Assembly (NCBI GenBank): GCA_964030475.1
Contig: CAXIPT010000006.1
Coordinates: 3,629,786-3,693,785 of the forward strand
Length of the DNA stretch: 64,000 nucleotides
Source: Tethya wilhelma
Taxonomy: Eukaryota; Porifera; Demospongiae; Tethyida; Tethyidae
Direction: 5' to 3'
This document shows positions 24,586 to 36,400 of this stretch, piece by piece. A program made the translations under genes and the position numbers. Each line of letters opens with the position of its first letter. Position 1 is the stretch's first letter. The notes beneath the pieces were generated by a model. It had not been told where the DNA came from and ran no database searches. It saw only the letters and a program-made list of their open reading frames with translations.

Positions 24586-25604
24586 TTAATTAGCAGATGA
24601 AGCATTGGTGCATTCTTTCAGGGCATCTGAAGTGACGAGCATCTGCTGTTGCTGCTTCTGGTCAGGCTGCTGCTGGATCTCAGGAGCAGTTCCCACCAAC
24701 AAAGTCTTGATGTCAAAAGTTGCATTCTCTTTGCTTGTCGGGCTAGGAATGGCTGCCTGTGGAAGAGACGTTGATAATGGAAGTGCTGTTTGAATCTTTG
24801 GTGCAGTTGCACCAGTTGTTGGAACATCATTGCTTTCAGGACAGAATCTCTTTGGTGCTGGTGCAATGCTATCATCACCATGGTTATGTCCATTGGGCGT
24901 GGTAGTGGTGATGGGCTTTAATTGAAGTAACAGAATGTTTCCAGTGAGTTTCGGATTGCTTTCGACATTACTTACCAGAGTCACAGAAGGAGCAGTAACT
25001 ATCTTGGGTCGTTTCGGCTCTGAAGAAACCACTTCACAACTGTTGTCCACCTTCGAACTAGCTGCTGACTGTCCGACACAACTAAAAAGCGTCTTCATCC
25101 CGTCTAGTTTCCTCTTTAACCCTTTCCTAGCCGATTTAGCACCACTGCCCACTCCTATTGTCGTAGACGGAGTCTCTGGTGAAGGAGCTTTAGCACCCCT
25201 CGGGGCCGAGTGAGGTGAGGGAGCGACCAGCAGAGGTACCAACGTACTCGGGTCAAGACCATACTGCCTGAATATCTCATCGTGAACGTGCCACATGTAT
25301 TTGTGAGTGGGTGGTCGCGACTCTTTCTTTGCAATGGCTCCTATCTTCTTCTCGAGCTGACGTTTCGAAATGCCGGAAAATTGAGAGTAGAAATCTCCTG
25401 TTGGTGTCTTAGGAGTGGTGCTGGTGGTGGGCGTGGCAGGGAGAGGGGGAGGGGACTTGCCGAGGGTATCGGAAGGAGGAGGATGGGTTTGTTGTTGCTG
25501 TCGTTCGTGGTACCTCTTAGCTCCCCAGTGAGAACGGAATGTGTCGATGAGCCGATTTAGGCCCATGGAAGCACCGTGAACCAGACGGATGAGATCGGGC
25601 ATGG

Positions 25605-25636
<32 letters not shown>

Positions 25637-26882
25637 TTGTGATCTTGGTGATTGCATGCATGAGACTATGATGCTGTATGTACTAACCTTCGTCTGGGAC
25701 TGGTCTCTTGGTGGAGTCGTATGTGTGGAAAGCAGCACCTACAAGCAGAAGAAAGCCAGCCAGCCAGAAAGAAAATATTAGCAATGTAGGAGCCTGGGAA
25801 CGAGGCTTATACCATACTGATACAATAAATGGCTGCCAAAATAAGTACCTTTTTCAGCAGTTGTCTCTCCTTTCGTTTCCATAGAGACCGGCAGCTCCAC
25901 CAGAGGGACTGCTTCAAACCTTCGGAGGAACTCCTCCTCTTTGGAGGCATTCTCTCGTACCTCCCCATCCTCACCTTTGACCCCCAAGCTGCTCCACACA
26001 CACCCGATCTTTATCGGCTTCAGTCGCTGACATTTCCTGGCAAACTCCGCCTCCCAGGCCTTGGCCTTGGCCAGCTGCTTCTGTTTCTTGTGATCGTCAC
26101 CATCCTGTTAATGAATACCATAAAGTGAGAAATATTTTAATACTGTCAATATTCCCTGTGAATTACATTTCCAGCTATACAGTATAGTATAAAAATCCCC
26201 TAAATCTATAGTATAGTGGGAAGTTTCGTGGGGTCAAACTTTCGCGGACTTCTCTCGTCAAACATTTTTGCATTTTAACTTTCGCAGATGAGCTACCAAT
26301 CTCCATACGTATGTACATTACGGAGAATTTCGCAGAAAAATTCTTCCACGGATAGATCGTGATCCGCGAAAGTTAGGCCCGGTGAAACTTTCCTACTATA
26401 CGGTATTTTCCCTTGATCTCGGTCTAGACAGTACTACATTAGAAAGGCTCACCACGTCCATGAGTCCCAGTCCCACTCCTTCCTCGTCACTCTGGTCCCC
26501 CTCTCCGTCCGAGAGGTAGCCATGGGGAACAAAGAAACCATCGTCATCACCAGAATCCTCATCGGAGTCAGCCTCTTCTCCCTGGAGGGGGAGCGGAGGG
26601 ACACACACTTTGAATTCCCATAATTTGTTGGGACAATTTAAAAAGTACCATATCTGTACCGTATTTTTTCCCCTTTTTTGTTTTTTTAGGGAGGCAAATT
26701 TCTGTTTAATTGGGGACCATTCTCGGAAATAAAATGTGAATTGCACAGTGTGATATATATATAGTGGCCATGGTGAGTGACACAATACATGAAAATAAAA
26801 TGGAAAACTTTTTTTTCAAACTGAATTATTGATGCATCTTAATTGGAACATAAAAAGGTAAATGCTTTGCTAGTTTGTACAT

Positions 26883-26930
<48 letters not shown>

Positions 26931-28110
26931 CAGACCTCACTGTTGGAGAGACTCTCTCCTGGTTCCTCCTCCTCCCACTCATCATCACTGTCCACCTCGT
27001 AGTCCAAGAGAGCCTGAGGGGAAGGAGACAACCATGAATTATTCATCATTATTATCCCGACATAATAATATTAGTTTACAGGCACTTCCAATCATTATTA
27101 ACGCCAAGTTATGAGTCTACAGACAAAAAAGGCTGTCTGATCAGCGTTAACCAGACAGCCCTTTTTTCATGTTTTTCAGTGTTTTTTGTCATGAAGATGT
27201 TCTTGTTACACTAGCATCATTTTTTCATGTCCTGTCACATGTTCCTTGTCTGTAAATCCTCTATTTATTTGCCATTTGTATGTATGGCCCTTTTCTTCCT
27301 TGCTATGCAGTATAGTAGAGAAAAAAGGGGACATACACAAACAAACACTGATTTGACCCCCACTTCATGGGATGCTATTTGCTGCATTTTGCTTAGTCAT
27401 TCTGAAGAGTTCTAACACTTTAGAACGAAAATCTTTGATGAACACTATCGACTGTGAATTTTGAAGCTACTATATAGCTATTGTCAATGGGGAAGCTGGC
27501 GTACATTCTACTTTCATACTGTATAGCTAGAAATTTTTGAGGAGTATAAATTTCGCTGTTTTTGCGCAAAAATTTCGGGATCATATTACAATAATTGCAA
27601 AAAGTTTAGTGATTGCCTTTCTGAAAAATTTTATTCCTCAAAAATTTCTAGCCATGCAGTATATCAAACTCACCTTGTCCTTCCTCAGTGGGTTTCTAGG
27701 GGTAACGATCCTACTCCTCTTGCTCCAGGTGCCGTAATAGGCTGGCCGGTAGTTCTTGTGAAACTGAAGCAGTTTGAACTTTCTCTTCACTCGGCTGGCT
27801 TGAGGTGACGACACTGAAGCAGAAACAATGACTACATCGTCTGAAATTGGAGCAGGTTTTTCCGACTCTTCAAGAGCAGGTGACGAAGGCCTTCTCTGTC
27901 CAACTGGAGGGCGTGGCTTTTGTTTGCAGCTTTCGATGAATCCGTGAGAGAAGATGTCTTTATTTTGACTCTTGAAGGTTGAATCGAATTCAGTCTTATC
28001 TGAGAGTGGTTCCCTTGGAAGAGAAGCCAGTGACATGTCCGTTTTGATAGAGAATGGAGTGACGATGCTGTAGTCTGAAGAATTGATGTCCTGTGCGTGT
28101 GTGAGTGTGT

Positions 28111-28147
<37 letters not shown>

Positions 28148-31100
28148 TGTTCCAACCTTCTTTTGTGCTGTTTCTTTCGGAGGGAGCTTTGTAAAGAACT
28201 TGAGAAAATTCTGCTTCTGTTGATTTTCTTTTCGAAGCTGCACCGACAACAAACACATAACAAGTGCGTCAATCAAGCAGCAAACATACAACGTTTGAAG
28301 GGTTAACATAGCTGGGGTACTAACTTTCTCTAACAAGATGTCGCCAATCTAACCTTTTGCTCCTTAGCTTGCTCTTTCTCCAGCTCAGATTTCTTCCGCT
28401 CCTCTTCCTTCTTGCGTTTCTCCATCTCTTTCTTCTCCTTCTTCTCTTTCTTTTCTTGTTCCTCACGTTCCTTCTTCTCTTGACGCTCCTTCATCTCCTG
28501 CTCCTTCTTGCGCTGCTTCTCCCTTCAACATAAACGATCACACAACTAAAATACTTTATAGACAACAATTTTTATCAGCTACACATACATGGAAATGCTT
28601 TATTATACTAGAAAAAAAACATTGCAACTGAAAGAGAAATGGAGTAAGCTAAGGACTCGATAATTTCCCATAAAATTATAATTTTATATATTTATGTAGC
28701 TAGGCGTATTACAAATAGTGTTATTTCTGCCTCCCTCTCTCCCTCCCCCCCCCTCAATTTCTTTAAAAGTTTACTCACTTTCTCTCCAGCTCCCTTTGCT
28801 GTTTCTCCTTCTCCTTGCGTTGCTTCTCGACCTCTCTCTTGGCTCTAGCTTCAGCTCTCTCCTTCTCTCTCTGCAACTTGAGAGCTTCCCGTTGAGCCTT
28901 GGACAACTTCACAGGCTACAGCAAGAGCAAAAACAACCAGAAGTTCATTCACAAAGATGGATGGACAATTAGTAAGAAAAGAAAGCAAGACAAGAGAAGT
29001 AAACGGTAGTGTTGCAGTGCTGTCAAAAGTAGAATGAAACCAGACTGGAAAACGTTTCGAATTTCTTTCAGAACAATCTTTGCAACTTAAGTCTTAGAGA
29101 AGAAGGTGCCTAGTAACACACCCACACATAAACATGTACCAAAGTCATAGAAATTTTTTCCCCATAAATCAAATCAATAATCTGATACGTATCTCAATTG
29201 ATTGCAGACTTGAGAAATTGAATCACACAACACAATAGTACGACCCATTAGCTACCAGTTTACTATAATTAGATGAGGGGTTCCCCTCAATTAATTTACC
29301 ATTAGCAATTATTGAAAAAATCGATTATAATTATATTTGTCCCAGACGGGGCGTGGTCTACACTAACACAACACAGCTGGTGTGATAATATTAGGAGTAC
29401 GGATGGATCTGATTAATTAGCAACGCATTAAGGATTACATAATACAAGTGAGATGGAATAGCATTAGCAATTGGGTATGAATAATTAGCTAATTTACCGC
29501 AAATTCGGTAGCATACAGTTGTATAATATATAATATTGTAACCTTAATTAACTCATTTATGAAACAATGCGAACCAATAAGCATACCATAAGGTTTATAT
29601 ACACCTCTAACACTATTGGTCATCATGCACCAATTTGTATAACAACTAGCTGTTCTCTTTCCGTAATGTCTTCTGATCCACCATTACAAAGACAACCTTC
29701 TTTCGAAAAACATCATTAATTAGCGTCCCAGACAAAACTCTTGTAATTTCATAGACCCACACACAGCCCTGGCTCCACACAGTTCTGAACACAAGACTAC
29801 ACTTGATTGAACACACACTCACACACAACTATCCCCACCTATTAAGTATGGTTGTACTGGTATCCATGTTGGGCTAGAGAGCTCAATTCGATTGTCTAGT
29901 TTGTCCCTGACACAACCAACCCACACGTATCTCTGCCAAATACATCACAATTAAAATACTTTATGGTCAACAATTTTATCAGCTACACATAATTATACGG
30001 AAATGCTTTTTATACAAGAAAAAAAAACACATTGTAATTGAAAGAGAAATGGAGTAAGCTAAGGACTCGATAATTTCCCATAAAATTATGAGGTGGGCGA
30101 GAGGGAGGGAGGCAGAAATAACACCATTTGTAATATGCCTAGCTACATAGATTTGGCGTTTTAGATTCACATTACTCAATAATTTCTTTTTTTGACTTAC
30201 TTTCTCTCCAGCTCCCTTTGCTGCTTCTCCTTCTCCTTGCGTTGCTTCTCGGCCTCTCTCTTGGCTCTAGCTTCAGCTCTCTCCTTCTCTCTCTGCAACT
30301 TGAGAGCTTCCCGTTGAGCCTTGGACAACTTCACAGGCTACAGCAAGAGCAAAAACAACCAGGAGTTCATTCACAAAGATGGACGGACAAGTAGTAAGAA
30401 AAGAAAGCAAGACAAGAGAAGTGAACGGTAGTGTTGCAGTGCTGTCAAAAGTAGAACAAAACCAGACTGGAAAATGTTTAGAATTTCTTTCAGAACAATC
30501 TTCGCGACTTAAGTCTTAGAGAAGAAGGTGCCTAGTAACACACCCACACATAAACACGTACCAAAGTCATAGAAAATTTTTCCCCGTAAATCAAATCGAT
30601 AATCTGATATGTATCTTAATTGATTGCAGACTTGAGAAATTGAATCACACGGACACAATAGTACGACCCATTAGCTACCAGTTTACTATAATTAGATGAG
30701 GGGTTCCCCTCAATTAATTTACCATTATAATTATTGAAAAAATCAATCATAATTATATTTGTCCCAGACGGGGCGTGGTCGATACTAACACGACACAGCT
30801 GGTACGATAATATTAGGAGTACGGATGGGTCTGATTAATTAGCAACGCATTAAGGATTACATAATACAAGTGAGATGGAATAGCATTAGCAATTGGGTAT
30901 GAATAATTAGATTATTACTAATTTACCGCAAATTCGGTAGCATACAGTTGCATAATAAATAATATTGTAAACTTAATTAACTCATTTATGAAACAATGCG
31001 AACCAATAAGCATACCATAAGGTTTATATACACCTCTAACACTATCGGTCATCATGCACCAATTTGTATAACAACTGGCTGTTCTCTTTCTGTAATGTCT

Positions 31101-32835
31101 TCTAATCCACAGTTACAAAGACAACCTTCTTTCGAAAAACATCATTAATTAGCCTCCCAGACAAAACTCTTGTAATTTCATAGACCCACACACAGCCCTG
31201 GCTCCAAACACTTCTACAACACAAGACTACACTTGATTGAACACACACACTCACACACAACTATCCCCACCTATTAAGTATGGTTGTACTGGTATCCATG
31301 TTGGGCTTGAGAGTTCAATTTGATTGTCTAGTTTGTCCCTGACACAACCAACCCACATGTATCTCTGCCAAATTGATTCAAAGTCAACTCGCTAAAACAA
31401 CAGAAACAACTATTTATCGGTTGCTTAGAGACAACCACCCCACACACATACACACACGCACACACACACACAAACAGTACTCTTGAAAACCCCAAAATAC
31501 CTCAAACACGTAACATTATCAAATATGCAATTGTTTGCAAAGCTACACTGATACCTACTTAGAGTTTTTGGCAAGGTTCACTGGTCTGTGCATGTGTAGT
31601 CACTCAGTAGCGCTCTAAACGTTAACGGCAAGTGAAAGATACAAAATATTTTGTAGCAAGGAATTTCTTACATAGAAACTACACTTGTTTGCCTACACGG
31701 CAGAACAAAAAACAAGCTGAACTGGACTTAACCGTGCGTGAACACAAAGCTAGCGGTGACATTTTTTCTCAGATTAATTTTGTGTTACGTGTTTCGTGAC
31801 CTACATAAGACCATTTCTCCTTCTGGTCACACGTAAATAACTTGTTGTTATTGTTCGATGCATTTGAGCGCTCATGTGTTCTATACAAAGTATGTTACAC
31901 GCATGGCTGATGTGATTTCTTAGAAGTCTTACAAAATGGGCTTAAACTTGTATCAATTTTTTTGATAAATTTTTTGAGATATGTATAGCAAATTGAGTAA
32001 TTAACTCATGTACTAAAGTATACTAGAACAGCAAAGGCAATTAGAGCAGGTAATTGGTAGGGCACTCTACGACATACACATAATATACCTTTGTAGTTGA
32101 AACTGAACCGGTAGTCTTTTGTTCCGATTGCTCCGGGGTCTGTTCAACAACGTTGTCCACGGCAACAGAAGGAGACTTTTCCATCCCTTCGGCTCTGCTG
32201 GAATTTGGACTTTCAGTGCTTGAAGAGCTGGTGTTCATGACATTGCAGGGAGTGGCAATTGGACTAGGGGTCTCCCCTTTGTGCTTATCAGGGGTATGGT
32301 TGGTGGGTGGAGTTTGTCGGGTAAATAACAATCGGCCTATTATGATAGTAACGAAAGGGGTGGGGTATAAAGATGCTTAAATTTGTATATGGGATACATT
32401 TGTCACTTGGTGGCGTAAATGTGTGTGTGTTTATGAGGGACAACAAGTGTGCTTCCTACCACCTGTTCGTGTTTATGAAAGGTGTCAATGAATTCAAAAG
32501 GGAAGCACAAAAACATGGCCGGATTGATTCCAGCACATCAGCACCTACAACATACAAACTACCTAGGGGTACATGTGATCATAGCTTAGTAATTCACGAC
32601 TTTGTTACCTTGTATCAGACTTTTGCTGCTCACTTTGCGAGTGTGTGAATTCTCAGGGGGTTCTTGGTCGTGTGCAGACGTGTTGAATACTTTTTTCATG
32701 TTATCCAAAGAAACTAAACACATGATTGAAGGACAGGAAAAAAATCACAAGGACTTGTCACAAAGATCATTCCTTACCTTTCTCTGTAAGATCTGAAGGT
32801 GAAGGTATCACCAAACAATCGTCAACCGCTTCCAT
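24586..32835 (-). CDS. CHAF1A: Chromatin assembly factor 1 subunit A (p150)
   Basis: Eleven exons keep phase: 32778-32835, 32089-32336, 28779-28915 (or its duplicate 30201-30337), 28354-28522, 28157-28237, 27674-28090, 26936-27013, 26453-26581, 25849-26104, 25688-25738 and 24586-25604, for 880 residues. Order of parts: acidic/Ser-Thr N-terminus; a long Lys/Glu/Arg (KER) helix in exons 3-4; a PCNA-binding-like QNFLKFF (exon 5); YYGTWSKRS; the acidic DSDDEWEEEEPGE and DDDGFFVPHGYLSDGEG blocks typical of p150; and a C-terminal helical domain with SKRQLEKKIGAIAKKE. CAF-1 deposits H3-H4 behind replication forks through PCNA. About 240 residues after the last conserved block are low-complexity. Only one copy of exon 3 can be used at a time. 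The promoter has E2F and NRF1 palindromes. Confidence 0.93.
25606..25633. repeat. (GT)n microsatellite abutting a CHAF1A acceptor
   Basis: In transcript sense a CA run ending in the acceptor of the last CHAF1A exon (top 25604). Confidence 0.9.
26205..26404. mobile_element. MITE-like palindromic element, family B copy 2
   Basis: A long near-palindrome of 200 bases between ATAGTATAGTGGGAAGTTTC and GAAACTTTCCTACTATACGG. Internal arms GCATTTTAACTTTCGCAG and ATCGTGATCCGCGAAAGTTA are shared with the copy at 20.8 kb. It lies in a CHAF1A intron, ending about 50 bases from exon 26453-26581. Confidence 0.8.
26883..26928. repeat. (CA)n microsatellite
   Basis: A CA run 7 bases from the donor of CHAF1A exon 26936-27013. 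Confidence 0.9.
27514..27662. mobile_element. MITE-like palindromic element, family A copy 4
   Basis: A shortened copy: left end ACTGTATAGCTAGAAATTTT, right end AAATTTCTAGCCATGCAGTA. Its right end is about 11 bases from the coding edge of CHAF1A exon 27674-28090, next to that exon's splice donor. Confidence 0.75.
28540..29945. repeat. Tandem duplication in CHAF1A, copy 1
   Basis: A 1.4-kb unit repeated head-to-tail as 29948-31372. It contains CHAF1A exon 28779-28915 and about 1 kb of upstream intron. Shared landmarks include AAAGAGAAATGGAGTAAGCT and GATGAGGGGTTCCCCTCAAT. The copies differ by scattered substitutions, small indels and one inverted patch. Confidence 0.9.
29948..31372. repeat. 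Tandem duplication in CHAF1A, copy 2
   Basis: Second copy of the 1.4-kb unit. Its exon copy (30201-30337) keeps a full open frame of 137 nt with good acceptor and donor, with only a few base differences from copy 1; one changes the encoded VEKQRK to AEKQRK. No disabling change is present. Confidence 0.9.
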
Positions 32836-33493
32836 TTTCCTTAGATTAGTGAGAAAAAAAAGGGCCTCTGAACATGGACTTCTTTCTGCCAGCTGATACT
32901 TTGGCGCCAAAATTCTAATTTGGAGGGAAATTACTGCCCCCTTTGGCGCGGCAACTACGCATGCGTATACTTTTGCGGTTCATTGACCTTCCCTGGGGGC
33001 GTAAAATTGATTTTCTTTCCAGCTAATTAGTTCCACCAATACAGGAAATGTTTGGTTGTGTCACTGAATATTAAATTTTTATGTTGATTGAGTGCCATTG
33101 ACGCCTTTTGGGACCTGATACTTGTTTTCAGTGATGAGACAAACGGCAGCGTCTTTTTGAAAGTTTGTGAAGTGAAAAAGGATAAACTATTGTAGAGAGA
33201 TAAAGTGTTGAATTGTGCAACTTTCTACAAAGTTGATAGAACTCTTGGAATAGCAGCTAGAGCAGTTCAAGATAACATACTTCGTGATAGTTTTATTTCA
33301 AGCTCAGTCAGTGTTTATCGCTCAGTTGTATCAAACTTCTACGACTCACAGAAGGCTCAACAGCTGACTAAAGTGACCAGCACAGTTGTTATTCAGCGAC
33401 GGGTACATCTACACCTCGAGGGCACTTTGGGACAGCTGACAAAGTTGAACAGTGGTTTTTTGTGCAAGTGGAGCATGCAGAAATTGTAACGCC
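32836..33493. promoter_or_regulatory. Divergent CHAF1A / ZNF608-609 promoter region with E2F and NRF1 palindromes
   Basis: About 660 bases between two outward-facing start codons. At 32900-32911 is TTTGGCGCCAAA, a perfect 12-bp E2F palindrome; at 32942-32949 TTTGGCGC, a second E2F core; at 32957-32966 ACGCATGCGT, a perfect NRF1-type palindrome. All lie 65-131 bases upstream of the CHAF1A start codon. E2F control would fit a replication-linked gene. Confidence 0.7.
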
Positions 33494-36400
33494 ATGTGTA
33501 TTATAGTCTATGGTCCTGCTAGTGTGTCTTGTATTGAGCGGCGAGCTCAAGAGGAGGTGAGTCGTTTTTGCGAATGTCTGCACCCTAATGTAGCATTCCT
33601 TTGGTCAATTAGCGGTTGATTGGTTCTCTGCATTCTTTTCGTTGCCCCTGGCGACGGGATCGTCTATCCATTACGTCATTGGAATGCATATTATTTCGCG
33701 CACAATGCATGCCTATCCCGCAAAGCTATGAATAACTCGACTTCCTAATTTGGAAGCGACTGACAAACATGGGATACTAGTGTGTGGGAAAGCTGATATA
33801 GTTGTTGACCATCATGCACTTCTATAATCTGTACAGGTGTCCACACTCAAATCTTTCAACCAACCAGAGCATCTTCATGCCACAGGTATATAGAAGACAA
33901 GTGTTAGCCAATACTTCAATCTTTGCTGACATCATGTAATCACATATTCTTTGTCGTAGACATTCAAAATTCCACTAATTATCCTAGACATATGTTTCAG
34001 GGCCTAAATTCTGACCCAAATATTTTTGTTCACATCTAGTGCCTGCCCAAAGTTGTCAAATTATGTTTTATCTTGTCAGTGATCTGTGTTTAATTGTGTT
34101 ATTCACACTCCAACAAGATACTATCTTACTGCTGTCCTGACAATTCCTGTCCACTACATCGATCTTGCTATAATGTCGATGACTGTCTACATAGTACTAT
34201 ACAAAAGAATCTAGTGTCTAAAACACGAGTATACGTGTACGTGTGTGTGTTCCATGTTGATCTTCTGTTTTCTCATGCTTACACACACACAGTAACGCTG
34301 CATGTCTACAGCATTCCAGTGTAACACTGGTATCTTTATGTTGCACGTGATATATATGGTGCTAGCTCACAGAGAGTTTTATTCTAGTACTTTGTCTTGT
34401 TTTTAGCACTCATCAACAAGTCACATGTAGAATTCTTCAAGCCTTGTTGACATCTCGTGAATCGACAAGTAGATCTGATGGCATTATTTAACACCCTGCA
34501 TGCTCCAACACACACCAGCACACTGCTGTTAAACGAGTTTAACACCTGTGTGCCAAAGAGCACAGCACTCTCCAGACAAAGCAGCCTCAAGTTAGCCAAC
34601 TGTTGCCTTGTTCAATATCCTCTATCATATTTTGGTCTGTTTGAGAGTGTGTGTATGTGCTGTTCTTGCTAATCCGTTTAAGAGTAGTTGGTTGCTAGGC
34701 TGGTCTCTTGGGCCTTTGTAGCTAACACAATCTGATTGTGGCTACATAACTGCATCCAGACTAAAGACTGATAGTGGCTTGTACTCAAAGGTCATTTACA
34801 TGCAATACTTTTGACCAACTATGCACTTACAGGGATACATTGGTGTATGTATGTATGTATAGTGAGTGTGTGTGTGTATTGGGTCTGCACATGTTACTAC
34901 AGACATAATCCAATTGCAAAGTGAATTTTTAGAATAAATGCAGCCATCAGATGTTCTCTAATTAATATAGCCAAACCCAAAAATGATTTTCTGGGAAAAG
35001 TTGTAACATTTTTTTGTAGCAGCTCTGGTAGCAGCTAGAGTTCAATGGCACCATGTGACACTTGTAACTAGATACCCCTGTGTTCTTGAACTGTCTCCAT
35101 GACAGGGAATAGTGGCTGTTATGTAATAATGCTTGTTTCTTTTCCAGTGAAATTTGTTTCAACAAGTGATCTCCAACTATCTTTGCTGAACAAGTCTGCA
35201 CAACTGTGTCAAGCAATGTTATTCAAGGTACGTTCATTTGATTGTGTGTGTGTGTGTGTGTGTGTGTTTTGGAGGCTGTAATATGTAAGATTGATTGAAG
35301 TATGCACACAGTGTATTCATTTCAAAATGAAAGATTACATTGCATGTGCTAGTGGCCATATAAGTCAATGCACACACTCTCGGTGTATGTGTGTGCCATC
35401 TGTTTTTGTGATGTGGAATTTTATAATAACCTAGCTAGCAGAACAGTTCAACCATTGTATTCTAGCACTATTAAGGAGGAACTTTTACTCTACAAGTCTC
35501 TGATAAGAATTGTTATTTTTAGATAGGAATTGGGGGCAGTTTTTCTTGTGTGGTGTGTGTTTGTTCCTGTGTAGGTAGGTAGGTGTGTGGCTGCCAACAA
35601 TATTCCAGTCTGTGTTTTTTTCTAAATCTTGTGTAGTATAGTCTTGTGGTATGTTTTTAGTTCAAAGATTGGGTTAATATCATGCAGTAGCAGTCTAATG
35701 TGCTGTAACAGGAGAGAAAAAAAAAGGTCAAATGTCTGTAGTTTTTACTTAGTACACTAAGTAGAGGATTTAGTGGCATGGGTGGAATTGAGTTGCTACC
35801 ATTGTGTGTAAAGTTAATTTGACTCTGTGCTTCATTACACTGTGCACACATCAAGTACATGTGCATAATGTGCATGACAAGCGAGGCCTCCTAATGCTGT
35901 GTGCCTGACTATGTATATTTTTTGGCATTAGTTTGTGGACATAATGCGTTTTCGTTTAGAACCAAAAAAGACTGCACAGCCTGTTCAGTTCTGTTTGTGG
36001 GTGTTAGCTGTTATGCCTAATTGATTGTTTGTAGTGCCTTATCACTTTGGCCTTACACAAACACACCAGCACTTTACTACAGTACTTTTGTTGGGGTGCT
36101 AAAGTAACAGATTTTGTTGGAAGCCGCACATCTGTCTGGCCGTTTTTCTTGTGTGTGCTCTGCGAGAGTGTGTGTGTATACAAAACTACATTTTGGGAAG
36201 CCCTACGCATACCACTATTAATGGCCTATGGCTTCGTTATAGTGTGTGTAAGATTTCATTGAGCTTTGTGTGCGCATGGGAAGTCTATCAAGTGCTTCAC
36301 TTCTGGCGCACGATAATTAGCCACATCCTGCCCACGCTTTTTGAGCTATTCATTACGTAAGTAGGTCGCTCTTCTATTTATGGAACCACAAATAGGGTGT

